64,000 nt of DNA. It comes from JBMOKU01 sp049324315 (GTDB lineage Bacteria > Bacillota > Clostridia > Peptostreptococcales > Thermotaleaceae). The translations under genes were made by a program, and so were the position numbers. The DNA lies in contig JBMOKU010000033.1 of assembly GCA_049324315.1 (NCBI GenBank), positions 202,814 to 266,813 on the forward strand, read 5' to 3'. This document shows positions 17,022 through 26,619 of this stretch, one piece after another (position 1 is the first letter of the stretch; every line of letters starts with the position of its first letter). Under the pieces are notes generated by a model that was given only the letters and a program-made list of their open reading frames with translations, did no database searches and had not been told where the DNA came from.

Positions 17022-18905
17022 TTAGGAAATCATACGTTTCATAATATCATTGCTGCGCTTAACAAACGCTGTCATTGCTTCAGGTGAGAGTGTTCTGTGG
17101 CTGAGCACCGCCAAATCATATACCTGTTGGGCAATTAAATCAATCAATGCCGGCTCTTCCTCTCCATTCTCCAGGACATGTTGGATAAGCGGATGTTTTT
17201 TGTTAAGCACAAGGATTTCTTCACTAGGCATCATACCTGGGTCAAAGCCGCCCATACTATACCTTTTCATCATTTCCTGCATACGTCGGCTGTCTTCGGC
17301 ATGAATAATCATACCTGCAACATCCTCAGACTTTAAGCTTTCCAGACGAATCTTTAACGCTTCTTTCTTCAGAGCTTTTTTGAAGACCGTTTCCAGCGCT
17401 TCTGCCTCTCTTTTGGATGCTTCTTCATCTGCAGTTCCATCTGAATCCTTCATCAGATCGGAAATATCTGAATCCACTCTTTTAAAGCTTATATCGTTCT
17501 TCTTCATTTCAATATGGGATATGAATGCCGGATCAATGCCATGATCCAAGATAGCCGCTTCTACATGATGCTCCTTAAGCATGTTTATATACTGGGCTTG
17601 CTGCACAGGATCTGTAACGTAATAAACTTGCTTCTCCAGTTTTCCAGTATGTTTATCCAGGTACTCTTGAATCGTTACATACTTATCATCTGTTGTCTTA
17701 TAAAGGATGATCGCCTCTACCTTTTCATAGAACTTATCGTCTCTGAGTAAACCATATTTGATAAACGGACTTATATCATCCCAAAACTTTTCAAAGGCTT
17801 CCCGTTCGGATTTGAAAAGACCATTTAATTTATCCGCTACTTTTTTTGTTATGTAATCGGAAATCTTTCTTGTAAAACCGTCATTCTGTAAAAAGCTCCT
17901 GGACACATTCAATGGTAAATCCGGGCAGTCAATAACCCCTTTTAGCAGCAGTAAAAACTCTGGAATAACCTCCTTAATATTATCCGCTACAAAAACCTGG
18001 TTATTGTAAAGCTTAATACGCCCTTCCATGGTATCAAACTCGGTGTTGAATTTTGGGAAATAAAGAATCCCTTTTAGGTTAAATGGATAGTCCATATTAA
18101 GATGAATCCAAAAAAGAGGATCTCTAAAGTCTTTGAACGTTTTCTGATAGAAAGTTTTGTATTCTTCATCGGTACAGCTATTTGGCTGTTTAAGATACAA
18201 AGGCTGCATATCATTTAGTGCTTCTGGCGCCGTAATGATGATATTGCCGTCTTTATCTTTCTCCGGTTCTTTATCTGCTACTTCAAAATATATGGGATAA
18301 GGCATGAAGGAACAATACTTCTCTATTGTTGATTTGACCGTATATTCACTTAAAAAAGCTTCTCCTTCTTGTCCAAGATACAGCGTAATCTCTGTACCTC
18401 TGGTAGATCTCATGCCCTCCTCCATCTCAAATTCCGTAGCACCCTCACAGCGCCATTTTACAGCAACAGCGTCCTTTTGATAGGATAAAGTATCTATTTC
18501 CACCCTATCTGCCACCATAAAGGCAGAATAGAAACCAAGTCCAAAGTGACCGATGATTTGATCTGTGTCACCTTTATCTTTATAGGCTTTGAGGAAGTCC
18601 TCCGCTCCAGAAAAGGCAATTTGGTTGATATACTTCTGCACTTCTTCTTCTGTCATACCGATGCCATTGTCTATAAATGTAAGGGTCTTGGCTGTTTTAT
18701 TCAGTACAACCTTTACTGAAAAATCCTTTTCTCCCTGTAAGTCAGCTTCACCCAAGCTATTTAGTCTCTTAATTTTGGTTATAGCATCAGAAGCATTGGA
18801 AACTAACTCCCTAATAAAAATATCGTGATCCGAATATAACCACTTTTTAATGATAGGGAATATATTCTCACTGTGGATCGACAAATTTCCCTTTTGTTTG
18901 CTCAT
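17022..18905 (-). CDS. htpG: Molecular chaperone HtpG (Hsp90)
   Basis: This 627-residue cytoplasmic Hsp90 has an N-terminal GHKL ATPase domain (RELVSNASDAI, DNGIGM and GHFGLGFYSAFM motifs), then the middle domain (NLKGILYFPKF region) and a C-terminal dimerisation domain. It starts at an ATG behind GGAGGGTATTTAC. Upstream lies a perfect CIRCE element next to the -35 box, so HrcA should repress it. This differs from Bacillus subtilis, whose htpG is not in the HrcA regulon. Confidence 0.96.
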   Translation of the reverse strand: MSKQKGNLSIHSENIFPIIKKWLYSDHDIFIRELVSNASDAITKIKRLNSLGEADLQGEKDFSVKVVLNKTAKTLTFIDNGIGMTEEEVQKYINQIAFSGAEDFLKAYKDKGDTDQIIGHFGLGFYSAFMVADRVEIDTLSYQKDAVAVKWRCEGATEFEMEEGMRSTRGTEITLYLGQEGEAFLSEYTVKSTIEKYCSFMPYPIYFEVADKEPEKDKDGNIIITAPEALNDMQPLYLKQPNSCTDEEYKTFYQKTFKDFRDPLFWIHLNMDYPFNLKGILYFPKFNTEFDTMEGRIKLYNNQVFVADNIKEVIPEFLLLLKGVIDCPDLPLNVSRSFLQNDGFTRKISDYITKKVADKLNGLFKSEREAFEKFWDDISPFIKYGLLRDDKFYEKVEAIILYKTTDDKYVTIQEYLDKHTGKLEKQVYYVTDPVQQAQYINMLKEHHVEAAILDHGIDPAFISHIEMKKNDISFKRVDSDISDLMKDSDGTADEEASKREAEALETVFKKALKKEALKIRLESLKSEDVAGMIIHAEDSRRMQEMMKRYSMGGFDPGMMPSEEILVLNKKHPLIQHVLENGEEEPALIDLIAQQVYDLAVLSHRTLSPEAMTAFVKRSNDIMKRMIS

Positions 18906-18983
18906 GTAAATACCCTCCTTATCATTAGAAATTATTTTTACATTTTATCCATCGAAAGGTTAGGATTCCCTTCCAATATTTAT

Positions 18984-19010
18984 ATTATAACGATACAAAT
19001 TTACAGTCAA
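18984..19010 (-). promoter_or_regulatory. htpG promoter
   Basis: On the minus strand TTGACT (19005-19010) is followed 15 bases later by TATAAT (18984-18989). The spacing is short, which suits a promoter that needs strict control. The CIRCE element lies eight bases upstream of the -35 box. Confidence 0.6.
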
Positions 19011-19018
19011 TAAAAAAT

Positions 19019-19045
19019 TTAGCACTCCCTTATCGAGAGTGCTAA
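19019..19045. promoter_or_regulatory. CIRCE element (HrcA operator)
   Basis: TTAGCACTC, nine bases, GAGTGCTAA: a perfect match to the CIRCE consensus, bound by the heat-shock repressor HrcA. It is placed just upstream of the htpG -35 box. Confidence 0.95.
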
Positions 19046-19093
19046 CACCAATCATTGTGTGATGTTAAAAACTAATTGAAGATAGTTATCTAA

Positions 19094-20806
19094 TTAAATC
19101 TTAAAATTCTTGATGATTGAATTAAGTTTATCCGATAGTTCATCCTGTATTAAGGAAACCTGCGACACTTGTTCTAAAGTCTCAACCATATGGGATACAT
19201 TATTTGCGATTTCTTGGGAGTTTGCATTCGTTTCCTCAGCTGATGCTGTAACGATGTCAATCGCCGTATTCACTTGTTCAATAGCCGATGCGATTGTCTC
19301 TGTACTTACATAAATATCATTGGTTAATTTACTAACTGTTTCTGCATCCTGTTTATATAAATCACCGGTCTTAACGAGGATTTCATAGTCCTTACTTACT
19401 TTCTCATCAATAAACCTTAAAATCTCCTGGGAGTTCAGTGTCATATTTTCAAAGGCACGATAGACATTCTTTATAACCTCATGTATTCGCCTAACAGTTC
19501 CCCTTGATTCTTCTGCCAGTTTACGTATTTCTTGTGCTACAACACCAAAGCCTTTCCCATGCTCTCCGGCTCGGGCGGCCTCTATGGCTGCATTTAAAGA
19601 TAAAAGATTAATCTGTTCAGCTATAATGGATATACCATTTGCCATGGTTTCAATTTCATTGACTATTTTTCCATCCTCAATAGACTTTAAAATATTCGTT
19701 TGCTTTTCCTTATACAACATTCTTGTTATTTCCATGGAGCTTATAGCATTGGCTTTCATTTCTTCCGCATTTCGTCGCATGTTATTGACCGCCAGTTCAC
19801 CTTCTTCAACCTTTTCAACCAGTATTCCGGCTGTTTTCGCTATATCATTTGCTGAGATATTTACCTCTGACAGCGATATACTCGTTTCCTCATTCCCCTG
19901 AGCAATACCCTTAGCCGATACCTCTATATGATGCATTTGATTTGTAACTTCTTCCACTGTTGTAGACAATTCTTCGCTGGCTGTGCCCAGTATGGAAATA
20001 TTCGAGACAACCTCACTAATTAATCCCTTTGTATTCTCTACCGCCTTATTCAGAGATTGAATCAATATTCCTACTTCATCATTACTATTTATTTCTACAG
20101 ATCTTGTCAAATCGCCGTTTCCTAACGTCTCAGCAAGCTCTACACCTTTTCTTAACGACCTCGTAATAGCCTTCGTCAGTATTATTCCTAAAATCAGGCC
20201 GATGAAAATCGATAAACCTATGACTGCCGCCATAATATTCATCGTTGACTTATATAAATTCATACTTTTTTGATTTACTTCTAAAGCCGTATTCTTGCTA
20301 TGTGCTATTAAATTGTAAAGTGAATTTTGAATAGCCTCCGCTAGTTGATTTACTTCTTTAAATTCCACAGCAGCTTCTTTCATTTTGTCTTCTTCTACGA
20401 GCTGTATATATCTACGCTGGGCTTCTGCATATGCCTTAAGGGTTTCCTTATATTGATTTACACCTTCTTGTTCTCCTACACTTATGGAAGCACTGGTGTA
20501 GGTATCGATTAATTGATCATTTTTTTTCATATTGACCTTTATATTATTTTTTATTTGATCGATGGGAATTTCATTGTCTAAAAAAATTAACTGAGATAAG
20601 TCTAACCGTATCGTATGTATGTTTTCGCTGATATCCATAATCTGCTGCATCGGCTGCAAGCTCCGAGAATATATGTATGAAATATTATCATTTAATGTTT
20701 TTATGTGCCGAATTCCAACTACTCCTACAAAGCCGATAAGGAGGATGAAAACTAGAAAAACTGACATGAGTTTGATGCCTATCTTTACGTTGTTAAGCCA
20801 TTTCAT
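19094..20806 (-). CDS. Methyl-accepting chemotaxis protein
   Basis: This 570-residue transmembrane chemoreceptor has an N-terminal helix (about 10-30), an extracellular four-helix-bundle ligand domain (about 31-185), a second membrane helix (about 188-210), HAMP and the long cytoplasmic signalling coiled coil. The hairpin tip carries the conserved motif LSLNAAIEAARAGEHGKGFG. It would feed a CheA/CheW pathway; the ligand cannot be read. It is a single gene with AAAAAGGAG before the start. Confidence 0.93.
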   Translation of the reverse strand: MKWLNNVKIGIKLMSVFLVFILLIGFVGVVGIRHIKTLNDNISYIYSRSLQPMQQIMDISENIHTIRLDLSQLIFLDNEIPIDQIKNNIKVNMKKNDQLIDTYTSASISVGEQEGVNQYKETLKAYAEAQRRYIQLVEEDKMKEAAVEFKEVNQLAEAIQNSLYNLIAHSKNTALEVNQKSMNLYKSTMNIMAAVIGLSIFIGLILGIILTKAITRSLRKGVELAETLGNGDLTRSVEINSNDEVGILIQSLNKAVENTKGLISEVVSNISILGTASEELSTTVEEVTNQMHHIEVSAKGIAQGNEETSISLSEVNISANDIAKTAGILVEKVEEGELAVNNMRRNAEEMKANAISSMEITRMLYKEKQTNILKSIEDGKIVNEIETMANGISIIAEQINLLSLNAAIEAARAGEHGKGFGVVAQEIRKLAEESRGTVRRIHEVIKNVYRAFENMTLNSQEILRFIDEKVSKDYEILVKTGDLYKQDAETVSKLTNDIYVSTETIASAIEQVNTAIDIVTASAEETNANSQEIANNVSHMVETLEQVSQVSLIQDELSDKLNSIIKNFKI

Positions 20807-20888
20807 TTTATATCATTTCTCCTTTTTCATTGATATCAATAATCATTATCATAACATATCCATGTAATCATTGGCAACAATAAACAAT

Positions 20889-20929
20889 AAAAACCGTACA
20901 ATCCAGACATTTACTGAATCATACGGTTT
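20889..20929 (-). terminator. Terminator of the RDD-family gene
   Basis: AAACCGTA and TACGGTTT pair around a longer loop. On the minus strand the stem is followed by TTTTTATTG, about 90 bases beyond the stop codon of the RDD gene. Confidence 0.6.
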
Positions 20930-21020
20930 CAACGAAATGAAGGAACTGTTTCTCTGTCCCTTACTTTCTTTTTTATTTTTGTTTCTTGATAAGTCAACTG
21001 CTCCTGCTTGCTGTGATCTC

Positions 21021-21707
21021 CTATTGGTTCAACCTATTTTCTATCCAACGATTCATCTCTTCATCAACACCTTCATATTTGTTCCGAAAGTAGGTCTGTA
21101 TCTTCTCCCTCAATCTTTCTCCTTCTACCATGACCCCTTCCTTTTCCTGCATATAGGTCAGCAGCAAGGTCTTATCTTCTTCAGTTAAATGCTTTTTGAC
21201 ATTCTCCGGAAGCATTGCATCTGTAAGATGCAGGTTTTCTTTTTCTTCTTCGATAACCATCGTTGAGGATAGAATATCCCCAAGTCTGGATTCATCTGCT
21301 CTGAAGAACATCATCACAATTCCTATCATATAGTTGTCTATAAATATTTTAAAGAGATTCCTTATTAACGAATGCTTTATATCTATGGGCTGACCATTTT
21401 TTCTGATGGTTTTAAGGCCTAGTAATTTCTTTCCTAAGGTTCTTCCATCCATGGTCATTTCTAGCACTGTAAAATATCCGTAATTGATGAGTGCCGCAAT
21501 GAGCAATGCAATGGCCACCGCATAAGAATTCTGTGATTCCAAATACTGTAGCGGATCGTCCATTCCTGCCAAAGCCAAAATAATTAACAGATATAAGAGT
21601 CCCTGAATAAAATAATCAATGAAGGCTGCCACAACACGACTTCCCGGTCCTGCAAGTCTATAGGCTACTTCTATATTTTCCGGGGTGGTAATAACGACTC
21701 TTCTCAC
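21021..21707 (-). CDS. RDD-family membrane protein
   Basis: This 228-residue protein has an RDD domain (about residues 10-150) of three or four membrane helices. It opens with the characteristic AGPGSRVVAAFIDYFIQG and has MDGRTLGKKLLGLK in the middle. The C-terminal tail is charged and probably cytoplasmic. It starts with GTG after GGAGGAATTTTC. It is divergent from a SpoIIM-like gene and close to the MoxR/DUF58 cluster, the usual company of RDD proteins. Its biochemical role is unknown. Confidence 0.82.
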   Translation of the reverse strand: MRRVVITTPENIEVAYRLAGPGSRVVAAFIDYFIQGLLYLLIILALAGMDDPLQYLESQNSYAVAIALLIAALINYGYFTVLEMTMDGRTLGKKLLGLKTIRKNGQPIDIKHSLIRNLFKIFIDNYMIGIVMMFFRADESRLGDILSSTMVIEEEKENLHLTDAMLPENVKKHLTEEDKTLLLTYMQEKEGVMVEGERLREKIQTYFRNKYEGVDEEMNRWIENRLNQ

Positions 21708-21763
21708 GAAAATTCCTCCTTTTTACTAATCTGAAAATTTGTTACAATAGTTTCGAGGTGATG

Positions 21764-22702
21764 ATGTTGAAAGAAAATGTATTCATCGAAATAAACAAAG
21801 CTTATTGGACTGAACTGGAAGAACATATTCACTTATTTCATAAAAACAGCATTCAACATATGAGTTCCGATAAAATCGAACGCTTTCTTTATCTGTTTCG
21901 AACAGCCAGTCATCATTTGGGCTATGCAAGAACCTATTATCCCCAATCAAAGCTTGAAAAGTATTTAAATAACTTAGTGGGGAATGCCCACCATCATTTA
22001 TATACGGTTAGGAAAAATCCTTGGTATGATTTTAAGAATTTCATAGGTCATGGTTTTCCTCAACAGGTCTATCAATACCGCTTTTTTATACGCTTAAGCT
22101 TTTTTGTATTTCTTTTGGGCGGGCTCATTAGTTTTTTCATGGTCATCCGTGATTCCTCCACCAGCTTATATTTTCTGCCTAAAAGTATCCTGGAAACCAT
22201 TGACTATAACTTTAGCCCCAAGCAGTGGGATTATCCACTGATGTCCAGTACGATCATGATTAATAATATCGGGGTAAGCCTAAGGGCCTTTGTCTTTGGA
22301 CTATTCTTAGGCATAGGAGCTTTATATATATTATTCTTTAACGGTTGTGTTTTAGGCGCTTTAACGGGATTGGTATGGGAAAACGGAGATCTCATGAAAT
22401 ACGCTTCTCTTATTCTTCCCCACGGTATAGTAGAGCTAACAGCTATTTTCATTGCCGGCGGTGCAGGCTTGCTTTTGGGTAAAGGGATATTAATGCCTGG
22501 TAAATATAAACGACTGGATTGTGTTGTTAAAAATGGTAAAGAAGGCGTACGACTTTTGTTGGGATCTGCTATTCTCCTTGTCTTCGCCGGTCTGATCGAA
22601 GGATTCTTTACTCCAATGGATATTTCTCCTATGATCAAATTGGTATTTTCTGCATGTACTTTCGTAGGCATTTTGTTATATCTGCAAATCAGAAAACGGT
22701 AA
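21764..22702 (+). CDS. SpoIIM-like (DUF95) membrane protein
   Basis: This protein of about 312 residues has a soluble N-terminal segment (1-110) followed by several membrane helices with the stage II sporulation protein M pattern (INNIGVSLRAFVFGLFLGIG and LPHGIVELTAIFIAGGAGL). Homologs regularly sit beside MoxR/DUF58 and RDD genes, as here, and most such copies are not the sporulation gene itself. Start codons GTG, ATG and ATG lie in a row; I chose the ATG at 21764 for its spacing from GAGG. It converges with the DUF58 gene, leaving two bases between. Confidence 0.82.
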   Translation: MLKENVFIEINKAYWTELEEHIHLFHKNSIQHMSSDKIERFLYLFRTASHHLGYARTYYPQSKLEKYLNNLVGNAHHHLYTVRKNPWYDFKNFIGHGFPQQVYQYRFFIRLSFFVFLLGGLISFFMVIRDSSTSLYFLPKSILETIDYNFSPKQWDYPLMSSTIMINNIGVSLRAFVFGLFLGIGALYILFFNGCVLGALTGLVWENGDLMKYASLILPHGIVELTAIFIAGGAGLLLGKGILMPGKYKRLDCVVKNGKEGVRLLLGSAILLVFAGLIEGFFTPMDISPMIKLVFSACTFVGILLYLQIRKR

Positions 22703-22704
22703 TG

Positions 22705-24015
22705 CTACATGATTTCTCGATTCTTCGCCCTCATATACTCATTGACAGCTTTATACACAATATCCTCCTGATCGCATTCAATGCAGGTAACACCCTTTTT
22801 ATTCAGGGACTTTATGATTCGCTTTCGTTCATCCGTCATTTTATATGCGGTGCCTTTTAAAAAGGCATCTTTTTTATCTTTCACTTTTATTTGAATCGCT
22901 TCATCCAGCTTCTCATCCTTCACCAGGAAAATAAGAAGGTGATGCTTTTTCGTAATGTACTCTATTCCCTTTTCTATGTAGTACACTTCCTGCAGGGTAT
23001 TGATGTCCGTAAACATACAGATTAAGCTTCTTCTCTTTTCTTGGTGGCTAAGATAAAACAGGACTTCATCAAAATTCGATGTAAGCTTCGTCCCCTCTAC
23101 ATGGTAAAGGCTTTCTAATATCTGGTTTCTATGGAAATCTCCCTTCGAAGGCTTAATAAACGTGTCTACCTTTGTGTTAAACACCAGCAGCCCGGATCGG
23201 TCCTTATTGTAGCACACCACATCTGACAGAAAAACACATGCATTGATGGCTAAATCTAGTTTGCTGTATTCATTGACCCGATAACTCATGGTTCTCCCCG
23301 TATCCAGGAGAATATAGATATGCTTATTGTTTTCGGGTTCATACTGATTGACCATCAGCTTGTTTTCCCGAGCGCTCTTCATCCAGTTGATTTTCCTTAC
23401 ATCGTCTCCCTTGACATATTCTCTAAGGCTCTCAAATTCCTTTCCATCGGACTTCTTCTTGATGACATGATTCTCACTGCTTAAAAAATGATCCTTTCTC
23501 AGCATCATATGGTATTTCTTTAGATTTTTAAGACTTGGATACACCTTATATTCTTCTTCACACTTTAACAATACATCTTTCTTGATCAGGCCCAAGCGCC
23601 CTCTTTGCCTGATATAGATATCTTCCAGTATAAAGGCCCCTCTTTTATTGGGCTTTATGACCCATGTAAATTCTTTGTGGGAATGGGGCAATATCTTATC
23701 CTTCAATACTTCTTCTTCACATACAAAGGCATTGGGAAGCTCCTGCATGATCTCTATGGATGCTTCATGATTGCTTTTGTTGTATATCCTGATTTGGAGC
23801 TTCTCCTGTTCCAATAAGGATAATTTTCTGTCGCCGACTCTTTCTACTTCAAAGGACTTTTTCGCCGGCGTAATCATATAATCTGCTATGGTAAAGCATA
23901 ATAGGAAAATATTATAAAAAATAAATGCTTCAACAAACAGGTGAAAGAATATACTGATTCCTATCACCAAGGTGCCTAAAAGCAATGCGATCAAAAACAG
24001 CCTCGTAACCTTCAC
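22705..24015 (-). CDS. DUF58 protein (vWA-like, MoxR partner)
   Basis: This 436-residue protein has two N-terminal membrane helices and the DUF58 core with GDDVRKINWMKSA. A von Willebrand-A-like metal site, LLDTGRTM, follows shortly after. It is the last gene of the five-gene MoxR operon and starts with GTG 13 bases after the MoxR stop. Proteins of this pair act as AAA+ chaperone and partner in assembling or inserting metal or other proteins; the client here is unknown. Confidence 0.88.
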   Translation of the reverse strand: MKVTRLFLIALLLGTLVIGISIFFHLFVEAFIFYNIFLLCFTIADYMITPAKKSFEVERVGDRKLSLLEQEKLQIRIYNKSNHEASIEIMQELPNAFVCEEEVLKDKILPHSHKEFTWVIKPNKRGAFILEDIYIRQRGRLGLIKKDVLLKCEEEYKVYPSLKNLKKYHMMLRKDHFLSSENHVIKKKSDGKEFESLREYVKGDDVRKINWMKSARENKLMVNQYEPENNKHIYILLDTGRTMSYRVNEYSKLDLAINACVFLSDVVCYNKDRSGLLVFNTKVDTFIKPSKGDFHRNQILESLYHVEGTKLTSNFDEVLFYLSHQEKRRSLICMFTDINTLQEVYYIEKGIEYITKKHHLLIFLVKDEKLDEAIQIKVKDKKDAFLKGTAYKMTDERKRIIKSLNKKGVTCIECDQEDIVYKAVNEYMRAKNREIM

Positions 24016-24028
24016 GCTTTCACCAACC

Positions 24029-24982
24029 TTAACGGGGGACCTTTACATTGGATAAAATCTCATGGATGACATCATCGGTCTTAACCCCTTCTACGTAGGC
24101 TTCCGGTTTAAGGATGATGCGATGTCTTAAAATCGGACAAGCCATTTCTTTGATATCTTCGGGAATGACAAAATCCCTTTCCTTTAACAAGGCATTGGCT
24201 TTAGAAGCTAAAAGCAATGCAATGGAACCTCTGGGGCTGCTTCCTATCTCAACAAAAGGAAATTCCCTGGTCTTATAAATAATCTGCACCATGTATTCGA
24301 TCAAGGAATCCTCCACAATAACCGTCTCCACCTCTTTTTGACAGCTTAGCAGTTCCTCTTTGCTGCCTACCTGATGGATAGAGACATTCTCAAGGGTTTT
24401 ATCAAACCCTTCATGATATCTTTTCACAACGGCTGCTTCTCCCGCTATGGAAGGATACGCTATGTAGATCTTCATGAGGAATCGGTCTAGCAGGGCTTCC
24501 GGTAATGGATACGTTCCTTCATATTCTATGGGGTTCTGTGTGGCAAAGGTGATAAACGGCTGGGATAACTTATAGCTTTCTCCATCAATGGTTACCCGTC
24601 CTTCTTCCATGGCCTCCAATAATCCTGCTTGGGTTTTGGGTGGCGTTCGATTGATTTCATCGCCCAAAAGTAAATTGGTAAATACAGGTCCCTTAATGAA
24701 TTCAAACTCTTTTTCCTTTGTATTATAGATCCTGGCTCCGGTTATATCCGAAGGCATCAGATCCGGTGTAAATTGTACCCTTTTAAAATCGATCCCCATG
24801 GTCTTTGCTAAGGATTTGATGAGCAATGTTTTTCCCAGACCCGGTACTCCCTCTAAAAGTCCATGTCCCTTTGTTAATATACATATTAGTATCTGCTCCA
24901 TGACCTCTTCCTGCTCAACAATGACTTTTTTCAATTCTTGCTTGATGCCTCTGATAAATTCTTTTGCTTTAATTTCACCCAA
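24029..24982 (-). CDS. MoxR-family AAA+ ATPase
   Basis: This 317-residue ATPase has Walker A GVPGLGKT (45-52), Walker B LLLGDEI (104-110) and a sensor-1 segment TFATQNPIEYEGTYPLPEA. It starts with TTG preceded by AAGGAG at proper spacing and overlaps the end of the DUF4350 gene by 52 bases, so translation is coupled. MoxR ATPases work as chaperones for complexes containing vWA-domain proteins, here the DUF58 protein next door. Confidence 0.93.
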   Translation of the reverse strand: MGEIKAKEFIRGIKQELKKVIVEQEEVMEQILICILTKGHGLLEGVPGLGKTLLIKSLAKTMGIDFKRVQFTPDLMPSDITGARIYNTKEKEFEFIKGPVFTNLLLGDEINRTPPKTQAGLLEAMEEGRVTIDGESYKLSQPFITFATQNPIEYEGTYPLPEALLDRFLMKIYIAYPSIAGEAAVVKRYHEGFDKTLENVSIHQVGSKEELLSCQKEVETVIVEDSLIEYMVQIIYKTREFPFVEIGSSPRGSIALLLASKANALLKERDFVIPEDIKEMACPILRHRIILKPEAYVEGVKTDDVIHEILSNVKVPR

Positions 24983-25962
24983 GCCTCTTCTCTCCTTTTT
25001 ATCATGATTTGGGTAAGCAGATCCAGATCCTTTATTACGCTAAATCCAGCTTTCCTATTTTCATTTTGATGATGAAATACCCTCACTGCCTCTTCTTTAT
25101 GAGGAAATTCATACCTTGTCCACAGGTCAATCCAATCCCGAGGCAGGACAGATTTCTTAAAGGTTTTCTTAAATTCATTCTCAAATTCCCTATGAAAAGC
25201 ATCATAGATGGTATCGATGCTTTTACACTTTTCATAAAGATTTGCCGATGCGTGTAGATATTCATTTTCGTCCCGTTCAATCTCATCGATGATTCTCTTG
25301 GCCTTTCCAAACCGCTTTCCAAAATAAAAAACTAAAGCCATAACTGTCAAGGCCAATTGGAACAATATGATTTTTATATGTATGGGCAAATTCCGATATA
25401 AGGAAGGCTGCTGTCCCTGTAAAAATCGGTAGTATTCATTGAAATAAATGTCTCCCTCTAAGGACGCTATCCATCTAAAAACAAAGTAGGCTCCCGCTTT
25501 ATTTTTCATCAGGGTGTCATTTGTAATTAGGTCAATGTCCCCCACCAGCAATTTACCCTTGCCGACGGCATATAAAGAAGCCCTATCTTCATAGGTTTCC
25601 ATTACATCCGGATACGTATATTTCTTATATGCCTGTGTTAGATAGACCAGCTTTCCTCCCTCTTTCATCCAAGCTTCAGCTTCCTTTAGATCAAAACTGG
25701 TAGATCCTCCATTTTCAGTGACGATATAGATATTCCCATCCCTTTTTCTCAAGAAATCCTCTGCATCTACCTTTACCGAATATCCCAGTTTTTTTAATGT
25801 GTCATAAAAGATCGATACCCCTTCCCGAGAAGTATTGAGGGGCAAGGATTCATTACTTTGATTGGTTTTTCCAAGACTTTTTTCTATGAAATGATACTGG
25901 TTATTGAGCAGTAAAAAAGCAATAATCAGTATAACAGAGATGATTCTCCACTTATTCCGCAT
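24931..25962 (-). CDS. DUF4350 membrane protein
   Basis: This protein of about 343 residues has an N-terminal membrane helix, an extracellular GATase-like DUF4350 region (SREGVSIFYDTLKKLGY and AWMKEGGKLVYLT) and a second helix near residue 215. I chose the ATG at 25962 behind GGAGG; it overlaps the upstream gene by 11 bases. DUF4350 proteins are regular members of MoxR clusters. Their function is not known. Confidence 0.8.
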   Translation of the reverse strand: MRNKWRIISVILIIAFLLLNNQYHFIEKSLGKTNQSNESLPLNTSREGVSIFYDTLKKLGYSVKVDAEDFLRKRDGNIYIVTENGGSTSFDLKEAEAWMKEGGKLVYLTQAYKKYTYPDVMETYEDRASLYAVGKGKLLVGDIDLITNDTLMKNKAGAYFVFRWIASLEGDIYFNEYYRFLQGQQPSLYRNLPIHIKIILFQLALTVMALVFYFGKRFGKAKRIIDEIERDENEYLHASANLYEKCKSIDTIYDAFHREFENEFKKTFKKSVLPRDWIDLWTRYEFPHKEEAVRVFHHQNENRKAGFSVIKDLDLLTQIMIKRREEAWVKLKQKNLSEASSKN

Positions 25963-26599
25963 GATAGTTTTTAACCTCCGTAAAAAGGTCATTTACTTTT
26001 TCCTTATACCAAAGGAGCTTATCTTCATTGACCTCCTTATTGCCGTACCAAATATAATAAAAATAATCCCCTATGTTTTTAAAAATTTCTACACCTGTGA
26101 ATGCTTTTCTTTTCAGATCCTTGATAATTTCTACATTTGTCTTTGATTCATTTAAAAAACATAGAGACTTTTCATTCATATACAATAAAATACTAATAAA
26201 ATATAACCTTACCGCTTCCTTGTAGTTTCCTTCCTTTTCAAACCCAATAGCCTTTTCAAACAAGCCTTCCGGGCTTGTATCTTCATGAATAACCTCACCG
26301 TAAAGGACCTTCCTCTTGACGCCTGTATCTTCCCTTACTTTCGTTACGTAGTAATAGAATAATACGAGCAAACCAATGACTACAGCTGCGATCCATATAT
26401 TTTCCGAAATAGGAGGGCTTTCGGGCATGGGTCTGTAGCTCCTGTTTGACGGTCGATCGAACCATTTCCCTATGGCTTCTAAAATTTTATCCCACATATT
26501 TTCTTTTTCTCTCAGATGAATATATTTGGGACTGTCTATCACCTGTTCAACCACTTTTCTGAATGCCTCCGGTTCTGTAAAAAGAATACGTCTCACCAT
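25952..26599 (-). CDS. DUF4129 membrane protein
   Basis: This 215-residue protein has one central membrane helix (about residues 70-88) and a C-terminal cytoplasmic DUF4129 helical domain (FEKAIGFEKEGNYKEAVRL ... IWYGN). The same domain ends many membrane transglutaminase-like proteins in MoxR clusters, but no transglutaminase domain is present here. It starts after GAGGAG and lies 20 bases after the preceding gene. Confidence 0.8.
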   Translation of the reverse strand: MVRRILFTEPEAFRKVVEQVIDSPKYIHLREKENMWDKILEAIGKWFDRPSNRSYRPMPESPPISENIWIAAVVIGLLVLFYYYVTKVREDTGVKRKVLYGEVIHEDTSPEGLFEKAIGFEKEGNYKEAVRLYFISILLYMNEKSLCFLNESKTNVEIIKDLKRKAFTGVEIFKNIGDYFYYIWYGNKEVNEDKLLWYKEKVNDLFTEVKNYHAE

Positions 26600-26619
26600 G
26601 CTTCTCCTCTATTCATAAT

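Noticed and set aside
20871..21188. Plus-strand frame opposite the RDD gene
   Set aside because: It overlaps the RDD coding region antisense and the RDD terminator, and has no family signature.
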